The position numbers were made by a program, and so were the translations under genes. The notes under the pieces are model-generated. The model was not told the DNA's origin, ran no database searches, and worked only from the letters and a program-made list of their open reading frames with translations. From CACIIZ01 sp045565285 (lineage in GTDB: Bacteria > Pseudomonadota > Alphaproteobacteria > Rhodobacterales > Rhodobacteraceae), in the NCBI GenBank assembly GCA_045565285.1, contig JBJLFR010000014.1, forward strand, positions 1-25,188: a stretch of DNA of 25,188 nt, written 5' to 3'. Shown here one piece after another: positions 7,799 through 14,901 of the stretch; within the stretch, counting starts at the first letter, position 1; each line of letters opens with the position of its first letter.

Positions 7799-7859
7799 AT
7801 GATAAGTATAAGATAGGTGCTGAGTGTTATGTTATTAAGTTAGAAGGTTAGTAGATAGT

Positions 7860-8219
7860 CTATCCTGATTCAGTCAAATCTGTTTCACTAATTACTAAAC
7901 CCTTATCAGATAACATTTTTACCAATAAACCTTGAAAAAGCTCATTTTCAATTTTCTTCCAAATATTTTGACATTTTTCAAAACTTTCTTTGCTTTTATA
8001 CTCAACAATATGTACGTACTTATGTTCACTTATTTTATTACAAACCTTTAGATTTGAATGTCTTATCATCTCACCTTTACGAAGTAATGGGTAATATCCT
8101 TTACTCATTTTTTCCCATCTATGTTCAAATAATTCCATATCTTTGGCAGATGCAAAATCTTGTGTTGTCATATTTACAAGCTTTAAATCTTTAGTAATAA
8201 AATTTCGTCCTATTATCAA
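7860..8219 (-). CDS. Small cytoplasmic protein, paralogue of 8594-8914
   Basis: This product of 119 residues has no signal or membrane segment. From residue 13 it aligns without large gaps with the protein at 8594-8914. Shared features are L-V/I-N-x-TT-x-DF near the start, D/E-x-EL, G-x-M-I/V-R in the middle, EY-x4-S/A-F/Y-x2-CQ near residues 72-84, and G-L/I-V-I/V-x-E near the C-terminus. The size and the alternating strand/helix pattern recall dimeric alpha-beta barrel proteins (antibiotic-monooxygenase-like), but the family is not established. Similarity to the paralogue extends upstream of the first ATG (Met17), so the TTG at 8217-8219 is the better start. The two paralogues are divergently oriented and about 370 bp apart. 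Confidence 0.65.
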   Translation of the reverse strand: MIIGRNFITKDLKLVNMTTQDFASAKDMELFEHRWEKMSKGYYPLLRKGEMIRHSNLKVCNKISEHKYVHIVEYKSKESFEKCQNIWKKIENELFQGLLVKMLSDKGLVISETDLTESG

Positions 8220-8295
8220 TTATTTCTATTCATTATTACTAGTATAACCTAACCTCTGTGACTATAAATCTATCAACACAACCATTATGGTTTAC

Positions 8296-8391
8296 CTACT
8301 TTTTAGGTATTTGTGACTTCCACCACATGTACCCAACAAAAGCAAGTACTACACTTGCTTTAATGATCATGAAAATATCTGCTTTAGTCAT
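8296..8391 (-). CDS. Tiny membrane protein (31 aa), second gene of a micro-operon
   Basis: A 31-codon frame starting with MTKADIFMIIKASVVLAFVG and ending WKSQIPKK. Residues 6-23 are hydrophobic and followed by tryptophans and a basic tail, as in a single-pass peptide. Its ATG overlaps the TGA of the upstream 35-codon frame in an ATGA, the usual sign of translational coupling. Small peptides of this form include membrane toxins, transporter or oxidase accessory subunits and phage-like proteins; nothing in the sequence chooses between them. Support comes from composition and the overlap, not from a recognised family. Confidence 0.5.
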   Translation of the reverse strand: MTKADIFMIIKASVVLAFVGYMWWKSQIPKK

Positions 8392-8495
8392 TTATTTGCC
8401 CACCATATTCCATCTCTATCCTTTCTTTTAGATATAAAGTATCCAAATGTTATTAATATGACTATACCAATTAATACAACAATACCTTTAATCAT
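8388..8495 (-). CDS. Tiny membrane protein (35 aa), first gene of a micro-operon
   Basis: A 35-codon frame opening MIKGIVVLIGIVILITFGYF, one hydrophobic helix, followed by a charged tail SKRKDRDGIWWANK. The basic tail after the helix predicts an outside-to-inside orientation. An AGGAT motif lies about 11 nt before the ATG. The stop overlaps the start of the next tiny frame by 4 nt. Both peptides end in Trp-containing basic tails and lie between the two paralogous ~110-aa genes. I recognise no family. Two consecutive coupled hydrophobic frames in a region with few other open frames make chance unlikely but not excluded. Confidence 0.5.
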   Translation of the reverse strand: MIKGIVVLIGIVILITFGYFISKRKDRDGIWWANK

Positions 8496-8593
8496 CTTAA
8501 CATCCTAAATTTATTTATTTTAATTTTTGAAAAGACTTGGAATTTTCACTATTTGATAATAGCTTATAATTTTATTATTTTGGAGAATTTAAA

Positions 8594-8914
8594 TTGTCTG
8601 ACGTTACTCTCATTAACTACACTACTAGAGATTTTATATCAAAAGCTGAATTAGAATTATATATATCAAAACAAGATAATATCTTTACAGAAAATGTAAT
8701 ATCTGAATTCAAAAAAGCAGGAATGGTTAGAAGAGTGGTGACTAGAATATGGAATAGAGAGGGAGCATTTCGTGTCGGAATACTTTTTGAATATACAGGT
8801 GAAAAAGCCTACAAAGATTGTCAAAAACTATTAGAAAAGTACTATCTGCATCATTTAAAAGATTTTAATACAAAAGTCGTTGGATCAAGAGGTATAGTTG
8901 TTCATGAATTTTAA
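8594..8914 (+). CDS. Small cytoplasmic protein, paralogue of 7860-8219
   Basis: This 106-residue product has no signal peptide. It starts with TTG at 8594, preceded by GGAG at 8582-8585, a good ribosome binding site; no ATG fits better. The sequence TLINYTTRDFISKAELELYI aligns with the start of the minus-strand paralogue, and the EYTGEKAYKDCQKLLEKYY segment matches its EYKSKESFEKCQNIWKK segment. The C-terminus ends SRGIVVHEF against DKGLVISE. Overall identity by eye is about a quarter to a third. The fold may be a small ferredoxin-like or dimeric alpha-beta barrel; that is a guess from pattern and size. It is transcribed away from the paralogue. Confidence 0.68.
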   Translation: MSDVTLINYTTRDFISKAELELYISKQDNIFTENVISEFKKAGMVRRVVTRIWNREGAFRVGILFEYTGEKAYKDCQKLLEKYYLHHLKDFNTKVVGSRGIVVHEF

Positions 8915-9064
8915 TCATATCAGAAAGTCTTGCTAATTATACTTATCCTAACAAAATATTTATACCTTTAATTTTTAAACTTACAAACACTTGTCCTGTT
9001 GTACTTTAACTGTACAGCATTCTCAGATACATCTAAATCAAAAGATGATATAATCAAACTACAG

Positions 9065-9129
9065 CCCCATTTTAAAGCCCATAAAGACTCAATATTATCT
9101 CTAGATTCTGCATGGGCTTTAAAATTGGG
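9065..9129. repeat. Long palindromic repeat (18-bp stem)
   Basis: Left arm CCCCATTTTAAAGCCCAT (9065-9082) and right arm ATGGGCTTTAAAATTGGG (9112-9129) pair at 17 of 18 positions around a 29-nt loop. There is no T tract directly after either arm. One arm plus the loop recurs at 7443-7487. It sits 66 bp upstream of the restriction-endonuclease gene, so it could influence that gene's transcript, or be a small mobile palindrome. Confidence 0.72.
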
Positions 9130-9195
9130 TTTATTTACTTGCTGGACTTAGCTTGGAAATAAGTTAAGGTAATTTTTGTTTTTTGAGGATGTAAA

Positions 9196-10017
9196 ATGGA
9201 TAATTCCAAAATAGGCCATAATAATCCACCTGAAGATATTTCAAAAAAAGAAATCGAAGAAATTACTTATAACCTATTGGAGAATAAATTAAAAACTTTT
9301 ATACCTAAAGCTAATACGTTCACCCCGTGGGATTTGGTTTTTCCAGAACAAAGAAAAATCCACTCAAAAATTCAAGGCTTGATTACAAGTGCTGGTTCAG
9401 TATGGGAAGATCTTGCTATAAAGTTAGCTACAAGAAATGGCTATAAGTCTGAAAAAAAGAAAAAATTTAACGTTGAAGATGCTTTAGATTTAGGACAAAT
9501 TAAATATAAAATTTCCAATCTCAAAGAAAAAATTGAATCAAATCAAATTACTATTGTAAATGCAATTGAGGATCTTAGAGAACATATCCAAAATAATAAT
9601 ATTTCCATTGCAAAAAAGAAAATAGAATCTGGAAAAGGAATAGATTTATGGTTAAAAAAAGAAGGTAAAAATGAAATTATTACTGATATTAAATCTGCAC
9701 AAGAAAATATTGGCAATGGCAAGAAATTAATAGAGCATATGCTAATATGGGCTGGATCTAGATTGTTATCTGATCAAAATGCTAAATTTGAGGTCTTCAT
9801 ATCCTTTCCTTATAATCCATACAGCAATGATGAAGAATATGAAGAAATACAAGGTAGAAAATTACCAAATCTTGAACCTGGAGTAGACAGAAGAATGGGA
9901 GATCAATTTTGGGATTTAATATCTGGTGAAAAAAATTCTACTTATAAAATAAAAAATGCTTTTAAAAAATTTAGTGCTTCAAAAGCTGCAGAAGAATTCA
10001 GCAATAATTATCTATAA
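9196..10017 (+). CDS. Putative type II restriction endonuclease, TdeIII/MjaII-like
   Basis: This 273-residue cytoplasmic protein is likely the nuclease of a restriction-modification system. The signature I rely on is the C-terminal FISFPYNPY segment (201-209) followed by an acidic stretch and DQFWDLISG (236-244), which resembles the TdeIII/MjaII family as I remember it. A PD-(D/E)xK-like active site can be proposed with Asp150 in GIDLWL and Asp164-x-Lys166 in TDIKSA; Glu71 in WEDLAIKLA may contribute. Known members of that family cut GGNCC. The gene converges on a C5-cytosine methyltransferase gene with 23 bp between stops, the expected partner. GAGGA lies 7 nt before the ATG. The family assignment is from memory and needs a profile search; the role as nuclease is supported by the context. 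Confidence 0.65.
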   Translation: MDNSKIGHNNPPEDISKKEIEEITYNLLENKLKTFIPKANTFTPWDLVFPEQRKIHSKIQGLITSAGSVWEDLAIKLATRNGYKSEKKKKFNVEDALDLGQIKYKISNLKEKIESNQITIVNAIEDLREHIQNNNISIAKKKIESGKGIDLWLKKEGKNEIITDIKSAQENIGNGKKLIEHMLIWAGSRLLSDQNAKFEVFISFPYNPYSNDEEYEEIQGRKLPNLEPGVDRRMGDQFWDLISGEKNSTYKIKNAFKKFSASKAAEEFSNNYL

Positions 10018-10040
10018 TTTAATGTATCAATAGTATATAT

Positions 10041-11327
10041 TTATTTAAAAATATTAATGATACTTTTTGCTAAGAAATAAACTATATTAGTCGGTACTGC
10101 ATTTCCAAACTGTTTTTTTGATATTTTATCGTTTTCATGAATAATATAAGTATCAGGAAAACCCTGAAGTCTAGCAGCTTCTCTTCCTGTTATCATTCTG
10201 TAATTTTTTTTGGAATATATTTCTTTAATAAAATCTTTTTTATATTGCTCTGCATTTTTAGCCTCAATTGTTTTTGTGGCTATAAAATCTCGGTTTTCAG
10301 TAGCTGTTATTGTTGAAAAAATATCAGATTGAGGTAAGAAAACTCTATAAACACCATTTAATCCTGCGGAATTCTTTGTATTAGTAAATTCGTATTTTCC
10401 GTTTTCTTCTTTACGTATGATATTTTTTTCAATTAATGTATTTATATTTTTTATGTTTGCATCTTTAAAAAAGGATTTTATATCTTCGAAAGAAAGTGGA
10501 TTTCCATCCCACTTTCCAAATCGTTTTTTTCTTCTATTTTTTAGGACTGCTAAACAAATTCTTTTTTCTAAATTTGTAGTTTTAATAATATCCCACGAAT
10601 GAATGGTCGTATGGCCATCTCTGGTATCACAAAAAATAAAAAAGTCATTTAATTCATCTTTTCTCTGAAATCTATTTCTTGATGCTGGAACTCTTTCTCC
10701 AAATAAATCACGAGGTAAAAACTTTTCCTTATGCAGATGTTTTTCGTTGTATTTTATATTATCAAATATTTCAATTAAAGTCTTCGATGAATTCATTGGG
10801 TAAGGAAATTCAAACCTCATTTTGATATCGTTCCTTATTCCTACAATAAAAAGTCTATCTCTATTTTGAGGAAGACCATAATCATAGGAATTTAGTACCT
10901 TATTATAAACTTTATATCCTGCAGCTCTGAAATTTTCTAAAATAAGTTCAAGTGCTAATGAGTTTCTAGGGTCTTTTAAACCTTTTACATTCTCAAAAAT
11001 AAAAAATTTTGGTTTATTTATATCCACAACTCTAATTGTATCTTCCCATAGTTTACCTCTTGGATCATCAAAACCCTGCTTCTTTCCCGCTACAGACCAA
11101 GCTTGACATGGTACTCCACCCACAATTAAATCTGATTTAGGTAATTCATTTAAATTTCTAATATCTCCTAAATTTGAAGAATTTTTATTGTCAAAATTTT
11201 TATTATAAATTTCTAAAGCGTTCTTATCAATTTCAGAATGACCAACACATTCCCCATTTAATTTTTGGATAGGTATTCTGAAACCACCAATGCCAGAAAA
11301 AAGATCAATAAATTTTAATTTACTCAT
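10041..11327 (-). CDS. DNA (cytosine-5) methyltransferase
   Basis: This 428-residue enzyme transfers a methyl group from S-adenosylmethionine to C5 of cytosine in its target. Motifs are in the canonical order: I DLFSGIGGFR (8-17), IV GGVPCQAWS with catalytic Cys74, VI ENVKG (112-116), VIII QNRDR (154-158), then a long target-recognition region of roughly 165-340, IX near ITGREAARLQGFPD, and X QFGNAVP near the C-terminus. All catalytic residues are present and the length is usual for type II enzymes. The facing gene at 9196-10017 encodes the likely cognate endonuclease, so this enzyme should protect host DNA. Specificity GGNCC is only inferred from that partner. No Shine-Dalgarno motif is visible before the ATG. 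Confidence 0.95.
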   Translation of the reverse strand: MSKLKFIDLFSGIGGFRIPIQKLNGECVGHSEIDKNALEIYNKNFDNKNSSNLGDIRNLNELPKSDLIVGGVPCQAWSVAGKKQGFDDPRGKLWEDTIRVVDINKPKFFIFENVKGLKDPRNSLALELILENFRAAGYKVYNKVLNSYDYGLPQNRDRLFIVGIRNDIKMRFEFPYPMNSSKTLIEIFDNIKYNEKHLHKEKFLPRDLFGERVPASRNRFQRKDELNDFFIFCDTRDGHTTIHSWDIIKTTNLEKRICLAVLKNRRKKRFGKWDGNPLSFEDIKSFFKDANIKNINTLIEKNIIRKEENGKYEFTNTKNSAGLNGVYRVFLPQSDIFSTITATENRDFIATKTIEAKNAEQYKKDFIKEIYSKKNYRMITGREAARLQGFPDTYIIHENDKISKKQFGNAVPTNIVYFLAKSIINIFK

Positions 11328-11498
11328 TTTTATTATTTAGTCTTATATCTAAACCTTATATACCAATCTTAAAATCTACTTAATAAATCAATGATCTATC
11401 ATTCACTTTTTCAATAGAATCAATTAAAAACTTTGTTAGAACCTATTGATTATTATAAATGGGAAAGTTAAGTAAAGATTTAACCTTTAAAATGTATA

Positions 11499-11562
11499 TG
11501 TTGAGAATTTTCAGGTGTCCATCTTTCTGGTGCATAAAATTTCATAATTAAATTCTTTAAAT
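11499..11562 (-). CDS. Possible short peptide or gene remnant
   Basis: An ATG in this stretch opens a 21-codon frame beginning MKFYAPERWTPENSQHIHFK. The same frame stays open for some 50 codons upstream on the minus strand, through the flank of tRNA-Leu, with only GTG or TTG starts. The aromatic and proline-rich composition looks more like a protein end than random AT-rich DNA, so it may be the surviving C-terminus of a gene. I recognise no family, and no ribosome binding site is evident. Confidence 0.2.
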
Positions 11563-11633
11563 GGTGTATTTCTTTCCAAACAATTAGAATAAGAAGTGAC
11601 AAATTAAATTGCGATTCATTAAATAAAGTTCTT

Positions 11634-11726
11634 CTTTTTTGCACATTATTTTGTTCATCGCTTTGAATATAAAAATAATAAAAATTAAAATATATTAATT
11701 ATTTATAAACACTTTCTGATGTGATC
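11634..11726 (-). repeat. Downstream flank of tRNA-Leu, shared with repeat copies 1 and 3
   Basis: The sequence aligns in the same orientation with 7050-7148, including TTTTTTG.A.ATTATTTTG, CTTTGAAT.TAAAAATA and GATGTGAT. With the tRNA 3' end it forms a direct repeat of about 105 bp bracketing the restriction-modification block. Such a pair is what site-specific insertion at a tRNA 3' end would leave, although the divergence shows it is old. Confidence 0.62.
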
Positions 11727-11813
11727 TGGTGCGGCTGAGAAGACTTGAACTTCCACGGGTTTTACCCCACAGCGACCTCAACGCTGCGCGTCTACCAATT
11801 CCGCCACAACCGC
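11727..11813 (-). tRNA. tRNA-Leu (anticodon GAG)
   Basis: Read on the minus strand, an 87-nt cloverleaf with encoded CCA. The acceptor GCGGTTG pairs with CAGCCGC, the anticodon stem CAGCG / CGCTG encloses TTGAGGT (anticodon GAG), the long variable arm has GGG / CCC, and the T stem GGAAG / CTTCT encloses TTCAAGT. The long variable arm and anticodon identify a class II leucine tRNA reading CUC and CUU. It is transcribed divergently from lipB. Its 3' end and flank are the source of the degenerate copies elsewhere in the window. Confidence 0.97.
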
Positions 11814-11856
11814 TTAATTTAATTGTATTCTATATTCTAAAACATTCAACAACTAG

Positions 11857-11880
11857 ATATTATATCATATGATATAATAT
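11857..11880. promoter_or_regulatory. Perfect 24-bp AT palindrome between divergent tRNA-Leu and lipB
   Basis: The dyad is centred between 11868 and 11869 and each half ends in ATGATATAATAT, so a TATAAT-like -10 element appears on both strands at symmetrical positions. One would place a lipB transcript start about 40-45 nt before its ATG, the other a tRNA start about 40 nt before the mature 5' end. The site could serve as overlapping divergent promoters or as an operator. In AT-rich DNA such palindromes also arise by chance. Confidence 0.4.
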
Positions 11881-11927
11881 TAATATCTTGTTAATATTAA
11901 AAAATTAAATTCTAAGGTACAATTTAT

Positions 11928-12575
11928 ATGGAATGGATTATAAGCAAAGAACCGCTCGATTATGCGGTTGCATTAGAAAAGATGGAAAAATTGGTAAATG
12001 AAATCATTCAAGGTAATGAAAAAGAAACAATTTGGCTGTTAGAACATAATGAAATTTATACTGCTGGAACTTCAACAAAAGATGAACATATACAAAATGT
12101 AAAAGGCGCTCCAATTTTCAAAACAAATAGAGGTGGACAACTGACATTTCATGGCCCTGGACAAAGGATAGTTTATTTAATGATTAATCTTAGTAGATTT
12201 TCCTACGATATTAGAAAATATGTTAGTTTTTTAGAACAATTAGTTATTAATACTTTGTATGAATTCAATATTTCAACACATCGATGGGATAAAGCCATTG
12301 GCGTTTGGACATATAAAAATAATGATAAAAAAATTAAACCAATTAGAAGATATAAAATTGCTTCTATAGGGATTAGAATAAGAAAGAAAATTTCTTTTCA
12401 TGGTATTTCAGTTAATATTCACCCTAACCTAAATTATTTTAATAATATAATTCCTTGTGGGCTTGAAAACTCAAAAGTAACTTCTGTTAGGGATTTAGGT
12501 ATAAATTTAGATTATAATGATTTTGATGATTTTTTTATGCATAATTTTGAAAAACTTTTGAAAATTAATTCATAA
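11928..12575 (+). CDS. lipB: Octanoyltransferase LipB
   Basis: LipB moves the octanoyl group from acyl carrier protein to the lipoyl domains of 2-oxoacid dehydrogenases and the glycine cleavage H protein, the first step of lipoate synthesis. The 215-residue sequence has the family signature GGQLTFHGPGQRIVYLMINL at 69-88, the catalytic lysine Lys143 in RYKIASIGIRI, and the catalytic cysteine Cys177 in IIPCGLENSKVTSV. Length is normal. The ATG at 11928 follows AAGG at 11914-11917, a plausible ribosome binding site. It stands at the head of a plus-strand run of housekeeping genes and is divergent from tRNA-Leu. No LipA gene is in the window. Confidence 0.95.
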   Translation: MEWIISKEPLDYAVALEKMEKLVNEIIQGNEKETIWLLEHNEIYTAGTSTKDEHIQNVKGAPIFKTNRGGQLTFHGPGQRIVYLMINLSRFSYDIRKYVSFLEQLVINTLYEFNISTHRWDKAIGVWTYKNNDKKIKPIRRYKIASIGIRIRKKISFHGISVNIHPNLNYFNNIIPCGLENSKVTSVRDLGINLDYNDFDDFFMHNFEKLLKINS

Positions 12576-12672
12576 ATTTAATAAAAAGACTTGGATTGGG
12601 TCACGATGCCACATATATTAATAGAGATTTTTTTCGTATTTGTAATATACATTATATAAATTAGGAGCAATA

Positions 12673-14316
12673 ATGGCTGAAGCATCATCGAGTATTTCTA
12701 ATAGTCACGAAAAACCAAGTTTTTTTATTAGATGGTTTATGTCTACAAACCATAAAGATATAGGTATTCTTTACATAATTACTGCTGCTTTATTTGGTTT
12801 TATATCTGTAGCTTTTACAGTCTATATGCGGTTAGAACTTATGGAACCAGGTGTTCAATATATGACATTAGATGGAGAACCTAATGGTCATTTATGGAAT
12901 GTGTTGATTACAGGTCATGGTGTTTTAATGATGTTTTTTGTAGTAATACCTGCTTTATTTGGTGGATTTGGTAATTACTTCATGCCGCTTATGATTGGTG
13001 CACCAGATATGGCATTTCCGAGAATGAATAATTTGTCTTATTGGCTTTACGTTGCTGGAGCATCATTAGCGACACTTTCTTTAATAACACCTGGAGGAAA
13101 TGGGCAACTTGGCTCAGGTGTTGGATGGGTTCTTTATGCGCCTTTATCAACCTCCGAAATGGGAATGTCTATGGATCTAGCTATATTTGCTATTCACCTA
13201 TCAGGAGCATCTTCAATTTTAAGTGCAATTAATATGATTACCACTTTCTTAAATATGAGAGCTCCTGGAATGACGTTACATAAAACTCCTCTTTTTCCTT
13301 GGTCTATCCTGGTAACTGCATTTTTGATTTTGTTTTCATTACCAGTATTAGCCGGAGCTATAACAATGTTACTTACTGATAGAAATTTTGGTACTGCATT
13401 TTTTGATCCTGCTGGAGGTGGAGATCCTGTACTTTATCAGCATTTATTATGGTTTTTTGGGCATCCTGAAGTTTACATGATTGTTGTTCCTGGATTTGGA
13501 ATTGTAAGTCACGTTATTTCTACATTTTCAAGAAAACCAATATTTGGATATCTTCCTATGATATATGCTATGATTGCTATCGGGGCGCTTGGATTTGTTG
13601 TTTGGGCACATCATATGTACACAGTAGGAATGTCAGTAACACAACAAGCCTACTTTATGCTTGCTACTATGGTAATAGCAGTACCTACTGGAATTAAAAT
13701 TTTTTCATGGATAGCGACAATGTGGGGTGGATCTATTGAATTTAAAACACCAATGCTTTGGTGTATTGGATTTTTGTTTTTATTTACTGTAGGTGGAGTT
13801 ACTGGAATAGTTTTAAGCCAAGCGGGAGTAGATAGAGCATATCATGATACTTACTACGTGGTAGCTCATTTCCATTATGTTATGTCTTTAGGCGCAGTCT
13901 TCTGTATCTTTGCTGGAATTTATTATTGGATAGGAAAAATGTCGGGTAGACAATACCCAGAATGGGCAGGTAAGTTACATTTCTGGTTAATGTTTATAGG
14001 TTCCAACATTACTTTTTTTCCCCAGCATTTTCTTGGGAGACAAGGTATGCCAAGAAGATATATTGATTATCCAGAACAATTTGCACTTTGGAACTATGTC
14101 TCATCAATGGGAGCTTTTCTATCATTTGGATCTTTTTTGTTCTTTATAGGCATAATATTTTATACAGTAATTTGGGGTAAGAAAATTAAAGAAAATGCTT
14201 ACTGGGGTGAATATGCTGATACTCTTGAATGGACTTTGCCAAATCCGCCACCAGAACATACATTTGAAACGCTTCCAACACGTGATATGTGGGATAAACC
14301 AAAACAGCATTTATAA
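12673..14316 (+). CDS. ctaD: Cytochrome c oxidase subunit I (aa3 type)
   Basis: This 547-residue, twelve-helix inner-membrane subunit reduces oxygen to water and pumps protons. The haem a ligand is His82 in TGHGVLMMFF with His401. CuB ligands are His264 in HPEVY, with cross-linked Tyr268, and His313 and His314; haem a3 is held by His399 in VAHFHYV. Glu266 (D-channel end), Asp112 (D-channel entry) and Lys342 (K channel) are all present, so this is an A-type proton-pumping oxidase. AGGAG lies 6 nt before the ATG. Unlike many alphaproteobacterial cox loci, subunit II, haem O synthase and subunit III genes are not adjacent; a DUF2244 gene follows after 13 bp. Confidence 0.98.
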   Translation: MAEASSSISNSHEKPSFFIRWFMSTNHKDIGILYIITAALFGFISVAFTVYMRLELMEPGVQYMTLDGEPNGHLWNVLITGHGVLMMFFVVIPALFGGFGNYFMPLMIGAPDMAFPRMNNLSYWLYVAGASLATLSLITPGGNGQLGSGVGWVLYAPLSTSEMGMSMDLAIFAIHLSGASSILSAINMITTFLNMRAPGMTLHKTPLFPWSILVTAFLILFSLPVLAGAITMLLTDRNFGTAFFDPAGGGDPVLYQHLLWFFGHPEVYMIVVPGFGIVSHVISTFSRKPIFGYLPMIYAMIAIGALGFVVWAHHMYTVGMSVTQQAYFMLATMVIAVPTGIKIFSWIATMWGGSIEFKTPMLWCIGFLFLFTVGGVTGIVLSQAGVDRAYHDTYYVVAHFHYVMSLGAVFCIFAGIYYWIGKMSGRQYPEWAGKLHFWLMFIGSNITFFPQHFLGRQGMPRRYIDYPEQFALWNYVSSMGAFLSFGSFLFFIGIIFYTVIWGKKIKENAYWGEYADTLEWTLPNPPPEHTFETLPTRDMWDKPKQHL

Positions 14317-14329
14317 TTAATTAATTAAA

Positions 14330-14815
14330 ATGAACTCTGAACAAAAAGAAGATCCTTTTGTAGATCCCCTTCTTTCTCTAACTATATGGCCTCATCGTTC
14401 ATGTGATAGAAAAACTTTTAGATTAATTTTATTAGTTACTGGATTTATTCTAGTTGCTCCAACTTTTTTATTTTTAAATATAGGTTTTGCACTTTCAATA
14501 TTACCATTCTCTTTGTTATCAATAATAATATTATCTTTAGTTGGAAATAAAAATTTTAATGACGCACTTTTGATTGAAAAGTTAAAAATTTATCCAAAAA
14601 AAATAATATTAGAAAGAACTGAGCCCAATAATAGGATTAAGAAATGGCATTCAAACCCTTATTGGACTAAGGTAAAACTTTATAATAATGGCCCAGTAGA
14701 AAGTTATTTAACTCTTAAAGGTAACGGCAGAGAAGTAGAATTAGGTTCTTTTTTGACACCAGAAGAACGTATAAACTTAAAAAAAATAATTGATGAAACT
14801 TTATCGAAATTGTAA
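14330..14815 (+). CDS. DUF2244 family membrane protein
   Basis: A 161-residue protein with an N-terminal motif LTIWPHRSCDRKTFRLI (17-33), then a hydrophobic hairpin of about 33-72, then a soluble tail containing KKWHSNPYWTKVKLYNNGP and a C-terminal GSFLTPEERINL segment. This arrangement matches the alphaproteobacterial DUF2244 family, whose biochemical role I do not know. It lies 13 bp after ctaD in the same direction, a linkage also seen elsewhere, so a supporting role for the oxidase or its membrane is a reasonable inference. Length is typical. Confidence 0.8.
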   Translation: MNSEQKEDPFVDPLLSLTIWPHRSCDRKTFRLILLVTGFILVAPTFLFLNIGFALSILPFSLLSIIILSLVGNKNFNDALLIEKLKIYPKKIILERTEPNNRIKKWHSNPYWTKVKLYNNGPVESYLTLKGNGREVELGSFLTPEERINLKKIIDETLSKL

Positions 14816-14901
14816 TCAACTAATTTTTCTAGCTACTAAAATAATTTTCTGATATTTATATCAAAATAACGTAAAATAATATATATTAGGAATTACAAAT
14901 T

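Larger units (their letters stand above)
11328..11726. other. Intergenic region between methyltransferase and tRNA-Leu
   Basis: These 399 bases hold the upstream region of the methyltransferase gene, the doubtful short frame near 11499-11562, and the tRNA-Leu downstream flank at 11634-11726 that is repeated at 7050-7148 and in part at 1594-1694. No further gene or clear terminator is visible. Confidence 0.5.

Noticed and set aside
9065..9129. Integron attC site
   Set aside because: The palindrome lacks the RYYYAAC / GTTRRRY core sites, the neighbouring genes are not in one direction, and no integrase is visible.
10024..10066. Bidirectional terminator between the endonuclease and methyltransferase genes
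   Set aside because: GTATCA / TGATAC is followed by five T, but the stem is only 6 bp with a 28-nt loop and lies partly inside the methyltransferase gene; too weak to call.
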